Source: an uncultured Collinsella sp. (GTDB taxonomy: Bacteria > Actinomycetota > Coriobacteriia > Coriobacteriales > Coriobacteriaceae). Taken from it: a DNA stretch of 25,289 nt. This document shows positions 14,312-21,710 of this stretch, piece after piece. The stretch spans positions 1 to 25,289 of the forward strand of contig UQPY01000032.1 in NCBI GenBank assembly GCA_900542965.1. The letters run 5' to 3'. Made by a program: the position numbers and the translations under genes. A model generated the notes under the pieces. That model did no database searches, was not told where the DNA came from, and saw only the letters and a program-made list of their open reading frames with translations. Within the stretch, counting starts at the first letter, position 1. Each line of letters opens with the position of its first letter.

Positions 14312-15591
14312 ATGGTCTTAAGAATGCTTTCCGCATCAAAGAATTGCGCGAAAAGATTCTTTTTACCATAGCTATGCTCGTCGTGTACCGCATTGGTGCG
14401 CACGTTCCTGTGCCCGGCATTCCCTTCCAGGGGATGCTGGGCCTTTTCTCGACCGATAACAATTCGGTCGCCGCAGGTGCTATGGCCCTCCTGAATCTTT
14501 TCTCTGGCGGCGCGTTGAGCTATGTGTCGGTGTTTTCGCTGGGCATCATGCCTTACATCACCAGCTCGATCATCCTCCAGATGCTCCAGGCCGTCGTGCC
14601 TTCCCTGCATGAGCTTGCCCGCGAGGGCGAGGTCGGTCAGACCAAGATTACGCAGTATTCGCGTTACCTCACCCTGGCTCTGGCAATCCTCAACTCCGTG
14701 GGCTACCTCTTCCTCTTTAAGAGCTTCGGCATCAGCTTTACTGGCGCCGGTGCTCCCGAGATCATCTTCGACCTCATGATCGTCGGTACGCTCACCGCGG
14801 GCGCCATGCTGATCATGTGGATTGGTGAGCTCATCACCCAGCGCGGTATCGGCAATGGCATGTCGCTGATCATCTTCGCGAACATCATGGCCGGTCTGCC
14901 GCAGGCTATCTTCTCCAGCACCGAGGGCAATGCCGGTGGCATCATCACCATGGTGATCATCTGCGCCATCATCCTGCTGGTTATCCCGCTGATTGTTTTC
15001 CTTGAGCGCGGCCAGCGCCGCATCCCGGTCTCCTACGCTAAGCGCGTCGTGGGCCGTCGCATGATGGGTGGCCAGACCACCTACCTGCCCATCAAGGTCA
15101 ACACCGCGGGTGTCGTGCCGATCATCTTCGCTTCGGCGCTGCTGTACTTCCCGGCTCAGATTGCCGTGTTCTTCCCCGGCATCGGCTGGATTCAGGCAGT
15201 TGCCTCTGCGCTTTCGCGCGGCTGGCTCAACTGGGTGCTTAACGTTGTCCTCATCGTGTTCTTCGCGTACTTCTACACCTCCATGGTGTTCAACCCCGAT
15301 GACACGGCCGACAACCTTAAGAAGCAGGGCGGCTTTATTCCGGGCGTGCGTCCGGGTAGGGCTACCGCGGCCTACATCAAGAACGCGCTCAACAAGATCA
15401 CGCTTCCCAGCGCTGTCTTTTTGGCGCTCATCGCCATCGTGCCTTCGATCATCTTCTCCTTCACGGGTAACCAGCTGATTCAGGCATTTGGCGGCACGTC
15501 CATCCTCATCATGGTCGGCGTCGTGCTCGACACGGTCGATAAGCTCGAAGGCCAGATCAAGATGTATGATTACGATGGATTCTTTAAATAG
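14305..15591 (+). CDS. secY: Preprotein translocase subunit SecY
   Basis: SecY of 428 residues, the channel subunit of the SecYEG translocase in the cytoplasmic membrane. About ten hydrophobic segments are visible, beginning near residue 17 (ILFTIAMLVVYRIGAHVPVPG) and ending near 395 (GTSILIMVGVVLDTVDKLE). GALSYVSVFSLGIMPYITSSIILQML is the conserved plug/TM2 region, and GERGQRR-like ERGQRRIPVSYAKR is the cytoplasmic loop for ribosome/SecA contact. The start is GTG at 14305, inside the end of rplO, with AAAGG upstream. The neighbourhood rplO-secY-adk-map is canonical. Confidence 0.97.
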   Translation: MLNGLKNAFRIKELREKILFTIAMLVVYRIGAHVPVPGIPFQGMLGLFSTDNNSVAAGAMALLNLFSGGALSYVSVFSLGIMPYITSSIILQMLQAVVPSLHELAREGEVGQTKITQYSRYLTLALAILNSVGYLFLFKSFGISFTGAGAPEIIFDLMIVGTLTAGAMLIMWIGELITQRGIGNGMSLIIFANIMAGLPQAIFSSTEGNAGGIITMVIICAIILLVIPLIVFLERGQRRIPVSYAKRVVGRRMMGGQTTYLPIKVNTAGVVPIIFASALLYFPAQIAVFFPGIGWIQAVASALSRGWLNWVLNVVLIVFFAYFYTSMVFNPDDTADNLKKQGGFIPGVRPGRATAAYIKNALNKITLPSAVFLALIAIVPSIIFSFTGNQLIQAFGGTSILIMVGVVLDTVDKLEGQIKMYDYDGFFK

Positions 15592-15609
15592 GCTAGAGGA
15601 GGATTGCTC

Positions 15610-16236
15610 ATGAACCTCGTATTGCTCGGAGCTCCGGGTGCCGGTAAGGGCACCGTCGCACAGGAGCTCGTCGCCGAGTTTGGCGTCGCCCACATTTCCA
15701 CGGGCGACCTGCTGCGTGCTGCCGTCAAGGGTGGCACCGAGCTTGGTATTCAGGCTAAGAAGTACATGGACGCTGGCGAGCTCGTTCCCGACCAGCTCGT
15801 GATCGATCTTGTCAAGGAGCGCCTTGCCGCCGATGACGCCCAGCAGGGCTTCATCCTCGACGGCTTCCCGCGCAACACCGCCCAGGCTGTGACGCTCGAT
15901 TCCGAGCTTTCCGCCATGGGTCGCGAGATCGACTGTGCCCTTCTGGTCGATGTGGCCCCCGAGGTCATTATCGATCGTCTGTCTTCGCGTCGCACCTGCC
16001 GCGCCTGCGGTTACACCGGCACCGCTGCCGATGCTACCTGCCCCAAGTGCGGTGGCGAGATGTATCAGCGCGACGACGACAAGCCCGAGACCATCAAGAA
16101 CCGTCTCGACGTCTACGAGAAGTCCACGAGTCCGCTCGTCGACTACTATCGTGGCCAGGGTCTGCTCAAGTCGGTCAACGGTGACCAGGCTCGTGAGACC
16201 GTGTACGGGGATGTCAAAGAGGCTCTCGGTCTATGA
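15610..16236 (+). CDS. adk: Adenylate kinase, zinc-LID type
   Basis: Cytoplasmic adenylate kinase of 208 residues (AMP + ATP = 2 ADP). The P-loop is GAPGAGKGT (7-15), followed by STGDLLRAA and DGFPRN in the NMP-binding part. The LID domain carries C130, C133, C144 and C147 (CRAC and CPKC), the zinc-binding form common in Gram-positive bacteria. I chose ATG 15610 rather than the in-frame TTG 15604, because GAGGAGG (15597-15603) is then correctly spaced. The stop overlaps the map start (ATGA). Confidence 0.97.
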   Translation: MNLVLLGAPGAGKGTVAQELVAEFGVAHISTGDLLRAAVKGGTELGIQAKKYMDAGELVPDQLVIDLVKERLAADDAQQGFILDGFPRNTAQAVTLDSELSAMGREIDCALLVDVAPEVIIDRLSSRRTCRACGYTGTAADATCPKCGGEMYQRDDDKPETIKNRLDVYEKSTSPLVDYYRGQGLLKSVNGDQARETVYGDVKEALGL

Positions 16237-17021
16237 TCAAGATTAAGTCTGCAACGCAAATCGAGCAGATGAAGAAGGCAGGAGCGCTATCTAAGATGGC
16301 GCTCCGCCACGTTGGAGCCATGGTGCGCCCCGGCGTTTCGACCTTTGAGCTCGATCAGCTCGCGGAGCAGATTATCCGCATGCATGGCGGCACCCCGGCC
16401 TTTAAGGGCTACGGCGGGTTCCCGGGGACCATATGCGCATCGATCAACGATGCCGTGGTCCACGGTATTCCCAACCCCGACATGATCCTGCGCGATGGCG
16501 ATATCATTTCCATCGATACGGGAGCCGTTGTCGACGGTTGGGTCGGCGATAACGCTTGGACGTTTTTCGTCGGTACCCCCACGCCCGAAGCCAAGGCTTT
16601 GTGCGAGGTCACGCGTGATTGCCTTAAGGCTGCCATTGAGCAGGCTGTTCCCGGTAACCATATCGGGGACGTCGGTTATGCCGTTCAGTCCCTCGCCGAG
16701 TCTCACGGTTACGGCGTGCTTCGTGATTATGTGGGCCATGGCATTGGCCGCGTGATGCACGAGGACCCCAATGTTCCTAACTATGGAAAGAAGGGGAGGG
16801 GCGTTCGCCTCCAGGCCGGCATGGTCATTGCCATCGAGCCGATGGTTACGATGGGTTCCAACCATGTGAGCACGGGCTCCGACGGTTGGATTGTTACGAC
16901 CAACGACCACCTGCCCGCCGCGCACTACGAGAACACCGTCGCCATTACCAATGACGGTCCCGTGATTCTCACCACGGATGCCCAAGGTGCTTGGTGTTCG
17001 CTCCAAGGCGGAGAAATGTAA
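16233..17021 (+). CDS. map: Methionine aminopeptidase, type I
   Basis: A 262-residue metallo-aminopeptidase that removes N-terminal methionine from new proteins. The five dinuclear-metal ligands are visible: D95, D106, H169, E202 and E233, with the substrate-site H77 (NDAVVHGIP) and H176. There is no long N-terminal zinc-finger extension. The start overlaps the adk stop by four bases, typical of coupled translation. A spacer of 232 bases follows, with an 88-bp palindrome and a promoter for infA. Confidence 0.97.
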   Translation: MIKIKSATQIEQMKKAGALSKMALRHVGAMVRPGVSTFELDQLAEQIIRMHGGTPAFKGYGGFPGTICASINDAVVHGIPNPDMILRDGDIISIDTGAVVDGWVGDNAWTFFVGTPTPEAKALCEVTRDCLKAAIEQAVPGNHIGDVGYAVQSLAESHGYGVLRDYVGHGIGRVMHEDPNVPNYGKKGRGVRLQAGMVIAIEPMVTMGSNHVSTGSDGWIVTTNDHLPAAHYENTVAITNDGPVILTTDAQGAWCSLQGGEM

Positions 17022-17032
17022 AAGTCGCCGCC

Positions 17033-17120
17033 CCCTGATGCCCAACCTCGCCTTTCAATTTCGAAGGCATGACCCCAAGGTCTATGCCTTCTCATTTCAA
17101 GGCGATCTTGGGCATCAGGG
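17033..17120. repeat. 88-bp nested palindrome between map and infA
   Basis: The arms CCCTGATGCCCAA (17033-17045) and TTGGGCATCAGGG (17108-17120) pair perfectly. Inside, TCGCCTT (17048-17054) pairs with AAGGCGA (17099-17105), GAAGGCAT (17063-17070) with ATGCCTTC (17084-17091), and GACC (17071-17074) with GGTC (17079-17082), closed by CCAA. That gives 32 base pairs in four blocks, separated by a two-base mismatch and a pyrimidine-rich internal loop (8 and 7 bases). No T run follows. It differs in sequence from the 65-bp repeats. Confidence 0.85.
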
Positions 17121-17132
17121 AACGGCTTTGTT

Positions 17133-17149
17133 TTACATTTCAAATGTAA
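17133..17149. promoter_or_regulatory. 17-bp palindrome, candidate operator
   Basis: TTACATTTCAAATGTAA is a perfect inverted repeat of 8 bp around one base, 37 bases upstream of the proposed infA -35. The size suits a dimeric helix-turn-helix protein. A half-site (AAATGTAA) also occurs at the end of map (17015-17022), partly by coding constraint. No regulator is assigned. Confidence 0.4.
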
Positions 17150-17185
17150 CAAGTTCCACTTAGTTGTGGAGCCATTACGAAGTTA

Positions 17186-17214
17186 TTACGATGCGTGCAT
17201 ACGTGTTGTAGAAT
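17186..17214 (+). promoter_or_regulatory. Candidate promoter for infA-rpmJ-rpsM operon
   Basis: TTACGA (17186-17191) and TAGAAT (17209-17214), 17 bases apart, resemble sigma-70-type -35 and -10 hexamers. Transcription would start near 17221, about 33 bases before the infA start. Confidence 0.5.
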
Positions 17215-17253
17215 ACTCAATCGCTGTCGTTTTCTAGAGAAAGATGATTGCTT

Positions 17254-17472
17254 GTGAAGAAGGAAGACGCAATTGAGCTCGAGGGTACGGTAAAGGAACC
17301 GCTGCCCAATGCCATGTTTAAGGTCGAGCTCGAGAACGGTCATTCGGTTCTGTGCAACATTTCTGGCAAGATCCGAATGAATTACATCCGTATTCTCCCC
17401 GGTGACAGGGTTGTCGTGGAGCTTTCCCCGTACGACCTGACCCGCGGCCGCATCACCTATCGCTACAAATAG
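17254..17472 (+). CDS. infA: Translation initiation factor IF-1
   Basis: IF-1 of 72 residues, the S1-like OB-fold factor that blocks the ribosomal A site during initiation. KKEDAIELEGTVKEPLPNAMFKV and the end DRVVVELSPYDLTRGRITYRYK are signatures. I chose GTG 17254 over an in-frame TTG at 17248, because it yields the standard N-terminus and length and leaves about ten bases to AGAGAAAG. It has its own promoter-like sequence. A 150-base spacer to rpmJ follows. Confidence 0.96.
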   Translation: MKKEDAIELEGTVKEPLPNAMFKVELENGHSVLCNISGKIRMNYIRILPGDRVVVELSPYDLTRGRITYRYK

Positions 17473-17496
17473 CGGCACGCATACACGCACTCCATT

Positions 17497-17530
17497 TCCG
17501 ACTGCAGGCTTAGCTCAACCTACGGTCGGA
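17497..17530 (+). promoter_or_regulatory. Stem-loop in the infA-rpmJ spacer
   Basis: TCCGACTGCAGG (17497-17508) pairs with CCTACGGTCGGA (17519-17530) at 11 of 12 positions (one G-T, one C-A mismatch), with a ten-base loop. No T run follows. It is a possible processing or regulatory structure; the rest of the spacer shows only the rpmJ ribosome binding site (AAAGGAAG). Confidence 0.4.
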
Positions 17531-17622
17531 TTGTGTGTGAAGACCAGCCATAGTTTTAAACGCCTGCGGCTGGGCGAGTAGATAGTAGGGAAGTAGTTTG
17601 AGCGCTACCGAAAGGAAGAACG

Positions 17623-17736
17623 ATGAAGGTACGTCCTTCGGTCAAGAAGATGTGCGATAAGTGCAAAATCATTAGGCGCCATGGCAAGGTCCTCGTCATT
17701 TGCGAGAACCCCCGTCATAAGCAGCGTCAGGGTTAA
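17623..17736 (+). CDS. rpmJ: 50S ribosomal protein L36
   Basis: L36 of 37 residues, the smallest large-subunit protein. It reads MKVRPSVKKMCDKCK at the start and ends with ENPRHKQRQG. The zinc ligands C11, C14, C27 and H32 are all present, so it is the zinc (C+) form. AAAGGAAG lies upstream of the ATG. Its place between infA and rpsM is canonical. Confidence 0.97.
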   Translation: MKVRPSVKKMCDKCKIIRRHGKVLVICENPRHKQRQG

Positions 17737-17750
17737 GAGAGGAGACTACG

Positions 17751-18125
17751 TTGGCCCGTATTAATGGTGTCGACCTCCCGCGTGAGAAGCGCGTTGAGAT
17801 CGGTCTGACCTACATTTACGGCATCGGCCGCACCACTGCGACGAAGATTTGCGTCGAGTGCAACGTTAACGTGGATACGCGCGTTAAGGACCTCACCGAG
17901 GATGAGGTTAACGCCATCCGCGATTATATCGACAAGAACCAGATCATGGTTGAGGGCGACCTCCGCCGTGAGCGCAACCAGAACGTCAAGCGCCTTATGG
18001 ACATCGGCTGCAACCGCGGCCTTCGTCACCGCAAGGGCCTCCCGGTCCGCGGCCAGCGCACCCACACTAACGCTCGTACCCGCAAGGGCCCGAAGCGTCA
18101 GATCGGTGCTAAGAAGAAGAAATAA
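17751..18125 (+). CDS. rpsM: 30S ribosomal protein S13
   Basis: S13 of 124 residues, in the head of the small subunit and in contact with the P-site tRNA and L5. MARINGVDLPREKRVEIGLTYI and LRHRKGLPVRGQRTHTNARTRKG are signatures, and the end is Lys-rich. The start codon is TTG at 17751, with GAGAGGAG upstream; no in-frame ATG would give the conserved N-terminus. It follows rpmJ by 14 bases. Confidence 0.97.
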   Translation: MARINGVDLPREKRVEIGLTYIYGIGRTTATKICVECNVNVDTRVKDLTEDEVNAIRDYIDKNQIMVEGDLRRERNQNVKRLMDIGCNRGLRHRKGLPVRGQRTHTNARTRKGPKRQIGAKKKK

Positions 18126-18139
18126 GGAGCGCTAGATAG

Positions 18140-18544
18140 ATGGCTACTGCTAAGAAGAACGTTCGCGCTGCCCGTCTGAAGCGCGCGGACCGTAAGAACA
18201 TTTCCGTGGGCCAGGCTCACATTCGTTCTACGTTCAACAACACGATCGTTTCGATCACCGATCCCCAGGGCAACGTCATTTCCTGGAAGTCGGCTGGCCA
18301 GGTGGGCTTCAAGGGCTCCCGTAAGTCCACGCCGTTCGCTGCCCAGATGGCTGCCGAGGCTGCTGCCAAGCAGGCCATGGAGCACGGTATGAAGAAGGTT
18401 TCCGTCTTCGTCAAGGGCCCCGGCTCCGGTCGTGAGACCGCCATCCGCTCCCTCCAGGCTGCTGGCCTCGAGGTCTCGAGCATCCAGGACAAGACCCCCA
18501 TTCCGCACAACGGCTGCCGCCCCAAGAAGCGTCGCCGCGTGTAA
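18140..18544 (+). CDS. rpsK: 30S ribosomal protein S11
   Basis: S11 of 134 residues, lining the mRNA exit on the platform. The basic N-terminal part (to about residue 27) is followed by IRSTFNNTIVSITDPQGNVISW, GSRKSTPFAAQMAAE, VKGPGSGRE and the conserved end TPIPHNGCRPKKRRRV. The ribosome binding site AAGGAG overlaps the region just after the rpsM stop. Confidence 0.98.
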   Translation: MATAKKNVRAARLKRADRKNISVGQAHIRSTFNNTIVSITDPQGNVISWKSAGQVGFKGSRKSTPFAAQMAAEAAAKQAMEHGMKKVSVFVKGPGSGRETAIRSLQAAGLEVSSIQDKTPIPHNGCRPKKRRRV

Positions 18545-18563
18545 CTGAAAGGATCGTATCAAT

Positions 18564-19160
18564 ATGGCAATCGACAGGACTCCTGTTCTTAAGCGCTGCC
18601 GTCAGCTCGGGATCGATCCCGCTGAGCTCGGTTACAGCAGCAAGAAGGAATCTATCCGTCAGCCCAAGCGCCGTCGCAAGGAATCTGAGTACGGCATGCA
18701 GCTGCGCGAGAAGCAGAAGGTCAAGTTCATCTATGGCGTTCTGGAGAAGCAGTTCCACGGCTACTTCAACAAGGCCCGTAAGATGAACGGCGTCACCGGT
18801 GAGAACCTCATGATCATCCTTGAGTCTCGCCTCGACAACGTTGTCTTTCGTCTTGGCTTCGCCCGCACCCGCAAAGAGGCTCGTCAGTCCGTCCGTCACG
18901 GTCACTTCACCGTGAACGGCAAGCGCGTGGACATCCCGTCCTACCGCGTCAAGGCCGGCGACGTCGTCGCTGTCGGCGAGAAGTTCCGTGACCTCCTCCC
19001 CATCAAGGAGGCCCTGATTTCCTCCGAGCGCTTTGAGGTCCCTGGCTGGCTCGAGGTCGATATCGAGAAGCTGTCTGGTAACGTGCTCGCTCTGCCGACG
19101 CGTGAGCAGATCAGCGGTGATATCAACGAGCAGCTCATCGTCGAGCTCTACTCTAAGTAG
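18564..19160 (+). CDS. rpsD: 30S ribosomal protein S4
   Basis: S4 of 198 residues, a primary 16S rRNA binder that nucleates assembly. The S4 RNA-binding domain (about 90-150) has LESRLDNVVFRLGFARTR and HFTVNGKRVDIPSY. Only one cysteine (C12) is present in the N-terminal region, so this is the zinc-free (C-) form, in contrast to the zinc forms of S14 and L36 here. AAAGGAT precedes the ATG. Confidence 0.98.
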   Translation: MAIDRTPVLKRCRQLGIDPAELGYSSKKESIRQPKRRRKESEYGMQLREKQKVKFIYGVLEKQFHGYFNKARKMNGVTGENLMIILESRLDNVVFRLGFARTRKEARQSVRHGHFTVNGKRVDIPSYRVKAGDVVAVGEKFRDLLPIKEALISSERFEVPGWLEVDIEKLSGNVLALPTREQISGDINEQLIVELYSK

Positions 19161-19192
19161 TCCATCCGGGCTGCTGAGGCTGGAGGTAATAC

Positions 19193-20134
19193 ATGTCAGA
19201 ATTCATTAGGCCTCAGGTTCAGGTCGAAGAGATCAACGAGACGTCTGCTCGTGTCTCCGTCGAGCCGCTCGAGCGTGGCTACGGCGATACGCTGGGTAAC
19301 TCCCTTCGTCGCGTTCTTCTGTCCTCGCTCGAGGGTGCCGCCGTCGAGGCTATTCAGATCGATGGCGCGCAGCACGAGTTCATGACCATCCCTAACATGG
19401 TCGAGGATGTCACCGACATCGTCCTGAATGTCAAGGGTCTTGTCTTCAGGGCTCTCGGCACGACCGACGAGGCGACCGCCACCATTTCGGTTGACGGCCC
19501 CTGCGAGGTCACCGGTGCGGACTTCTTTATTCCGTCCGAGTTTGAGTTGGTCAACCCCGAGCAGCACATCGCTACGCTCACCGAGGGTGGCCATCTCACC
19601 ATGAGCATGCGCATCGGCTATGGCCGCGGCTATGTTTCTGGCGAGGCCAACAAGCGCGACAACGATCCCATCGGTGTGATCCACGTCGACTCGCTGTACT
19701 CGCCGGTTTCCCGTTGCGCCAAGCTCGTTGAGGCTTGCCGTGTCGGTCAGCACACCGACTACGACCGCCTTGTCCTCGAGATCGAGACCAACGGCTCCAT
19801 CGCCCCGCGCGACGCCGTGGTCCAGGCTGCCAATATCATCAACCAGCATATGGCCGCCTTTATGAACCTTGCCGAGACCCCCGAGGTCGAGGAGGAGGCT
19901 TCGATTTTCGCTCCCGAGGTCACCAACGACAACGCCGAGCTGGACAAGCAGATCGAGGATCTGGACCTTTCCGTCCGTTCCTACAACTGCCTTAAGCGCG
20001 CCAGCATTCACTCGGTCCGTCAGCTCGTTGAGTTCTCGGAGAACGATCTGCTCAACATCCGTAACTTCGGTGTTAAGTCGATCGAGGAAGTGAAGGACAA
20101 GCTTGAGTCCATGGGCCTGAGCCTGAAGGCTTAA
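19193..20134 (+). CDS. rpoA: RNA polymerase alpha subunit
   Basis: Alpha subunit of 313 residues. The N-terminal dimerisation domain (to about 230) contains PLERGYGDTLGNSLRRVLLSS and VILNVKGL-like IVLNVKGLVFRAL. A short acidic linker (near 223-245) leads to the C-terminal domain (about 245-313) with helix-hairpin-helix features, LDLSVRSYNCLKRASIHSV and ENDLLNIRNFGVKSIEEVK, which contacts UP elements and activators. TGGAGG precedes the ATG. Confidence 0.98.
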   Translation: MSEFIRPQVQVEEINETSARVSVEPLERGYGDTLGNSLRRVLLSSLEGAAVEAIQIDGAQHEFMTIPNMVEDVTDIVLNVKGLVFRALGTTDEATATISVDGPCEVTGADFFIPSEFELVNPEQHIATLTEGGHLTMSMRIGYGRGYVSGEANKRDNDPIGVIHVDSLYSPVSRCAKLVEACRVGQHTDYDRLVLEIETNGSIAPRDAVVQAANIINQHMAAFMNLAETPEVEEEASIFAPEVTNDNAELDKQIEDLDLSVRSYNCLKRASIHSVRQLVEFSENDLLNIRNFGVKSIEEVKDKLESMGLSLKA

Positions 20135-20164
20135 TGCTTCGCATATTTGAGGAGAAACTAGACC

Positions 20165-20632
20165 ATGCGTCACAACGTTAAGAAGGGCCTGAAGCTCGGC
20201 ACCGATGCGAGCCACACCAAGGCCATGAAGAAGAGCCTTGCTAAGGCCCTCTTCGAGAACGACCGCATCAAGACCACCGAGACCCGCGCTAAGGCGCTGC
20301 GTTCGGTCGTCGATCCGATCATCACCTGGGCCAAGAAGGGCGACCTGCATTCTCGTCGTCTGGCTATCGCCAAGCTCGGCGATAAGCAGCTCGTTGCCGA
20401 GATTTTCGACAAGGCTGCTCAGGGCATGTGGCAGGACCGCAACGGCGGTTACACCCGCATCATGAAGCTCGGTAACCGCAAGGGCGACAACGCTCCCATC
20501 GTTATCATGGAGCTCGTCACCGAGCCCTGCACGCCTAAGGCCAAGAAGGCTGCTCCGGCCCCCAAGAAGGCCGCTGCTCCCAAGAAGGTCGAGGCTGTCG
20601 AGGAGGCTCCTGCTGAGGAGACCGCTGAGTAG
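20165..20632 (+). CDS. rplQ: 50S ribosomal protein L17 with Lys/Ala/Pro-rich C-terminal tail
   Basis: L17 of 155 residues; the family core is about 115-120. The core shows MRHNVKKGLKLGTDASHTKAM, NDRIKTTETRAKALR and GGYTRIMKLGNRKGDNAPI. From about residue 120 a tail of KKAAPAPKK-type repeats ends in an acidic stretch (VEAVEEAPAEETAE). Such tails occur in actinobacterial L17 and are probably disordered. TTGAGGAG precedes the ATG. It ends the operon, with a strong terminator 26 bases after the stop. Confidence 0.97.
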   Translation: MRHNVKKGLKLGTDASHTKAMKKSLAKALFENDRIKTTETRAKALRSVVDPIITWAKKGDLHSRRLAIAKLGDKQLVAEIFDKAAQGMWQDRNGGYTRIMKLGNRKGDNAPIVIMELVTEPCTPKAKKAAPAPKKAAAPKKVEAVEEAPAEETAE

Positions 20633-20658
20633 ACATTCCGTCTGCATAGGCTATATTC

Positions 20659-20689
20659 GAGGGGTACGTTCGCGTACCCCTCTTTTTTT
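20659..20689 (+). terminator. Strong terminator of the ribosomal operon
   Basis: GAGGGGTACG (20659-20668) and CGTACCCCTC (20673-20682) form a perfect 10-bp stem with a TTCG loop, followed by seven T (20683-20689). This is a textbook Rho-independent terminator. Confidence 0.95.
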
Positions 20690-20724
20690 GTCGCGATACC
20701 GTTGCTTTTTTGTTGGGAGCGCCC

Positions 20725-21549
20725 ATGACTGCGCCGTCTGATTTCAATTCGATTTCCGAGCTTGACGCCACGCTCGTTTTCCGCGTGGCCTACGATGGCT
20801 CGTCGTATAGCGGATTTGCCGAGCAGCCGGGACAGACGACGGTTGCGGGTGAGCTACGTCGAGCCATCGAGACGCTGCTTCGCCGCCCGATCGATCTGAC
20901 GTGCGCGGGGCGTACCGATGCCGGCGTACATGCCGTGGCTCAGTACATCAGCGTGCCCGTAACGGACGCTGAGCTCGCCTTGACGCGCCGTAGGTGGCTG
21001 CGGGCTATGGATGCCCTGCTGCCCAAAGATATCGCCATAAACGAGGTCTACAAGGCCCGTAAAGGCTTTTCTGCACGCTTTGATGCGCGTTCACGTACAT
21101 ATACGTACCGTATTGCCGATCGCGACGCGCGTCCCGTGCTCTCACGGGGTGCCGTGTGGTGGCATCGCTATCCCTTGGACGTCGAGGCCATGTCTGCGGC
21201 CTGTCCCGCGCTTTTGGGTGAGCAGGACTTTAAGAGCTTTTGCAAGGTTGCCTCGGCCGTTGGCAAGCCCACGCATCGCTGCGTGATGCGTGCCGAGTTT
21301 GGCCATGAGGTTGCGTTTGGCGAGGACATCCTGACGTTTACCATCGAGGGCAATGCGTTTCTGCATTCGATGGTCCGCACGATCGTGGGCACGCTTGTCG
21401 AGATTGGCATGCATCGCCGTGAACCCGAGTGGATGCGCGAGGTCATCGATGCTTGCGACCGTATCGCTGCGGGCCCCACGGCTCCTGCCTGCGGCCTTAC
21501 GTTTATGGGCGTGGATTACGATCCCGCCGAGCTTGTCGTGCTCGACTAG
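20725..21549 (+). CDS. truA: tRNA pseudouridine(38-40) synthase TruA
   Basis: A 274-residue enzyme that makes pseudouridine at positions 38-40 of the tRNA anticodon stem. The catalytic aspartate is D65 in CAGRTDAGVHA. FRVAYDGSSYSGFAEQPG at the start and FLHSMVRTIVGTLVEIG near 212-228 are signatures of the family. I chose ATG 20725 over in-frame TTG 20710, since GGGAG lies just upstream of it. It lies 36 bases after the ribosomal terminator, so it relies on read-through or a promoter overlapping the terminator. rplQ-truA is a common arrangement. Confidence 0.95.
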   Translation: MTAPSDFNSISELDATLVFRVAYDGSSYSGFAEQPGQTTVAGELRRAIETLLRRPIDLTCAGRTDAGVHAVAQYISVPVTDAELALTRRRWLRAMDALLPKDIAINEVYKARKGFSARFDARSRTYTYRIADRDARPVLSRGAVWWHRYPLDVEAMSAACPALLGEQDFKSFCKVASAVGKPTHRCVMRAEFGHEVAFGEDILTFTIEGNAFLHSMVRTIVGTLVEIGMHRREPEWMREVIDACDRIAAGPTAPACGLTFMGVDYDPAELVVLD

Positions 21550-21710
21550 GGGAGGGCTCGACGCGTCGTGCGTCGGCACCTGTCATCTGTGGGCTGCGCG
21601 TGTGCAACATCTGTTCTTGGCGTGCAATACAACCGGTGTCTCATTGCTTATATTGCCGGGGTGTACCATGAACCACGGTTTGATTCATTGCTGTCGAGAG
21701 GATGGATAAC

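Noticed and set aside
17022..17253. Small gene in the map-infA spacer
   Set aside because: Short frames there run through the palindrome and lack ribosome binding sites and any recognisable protein pattern.
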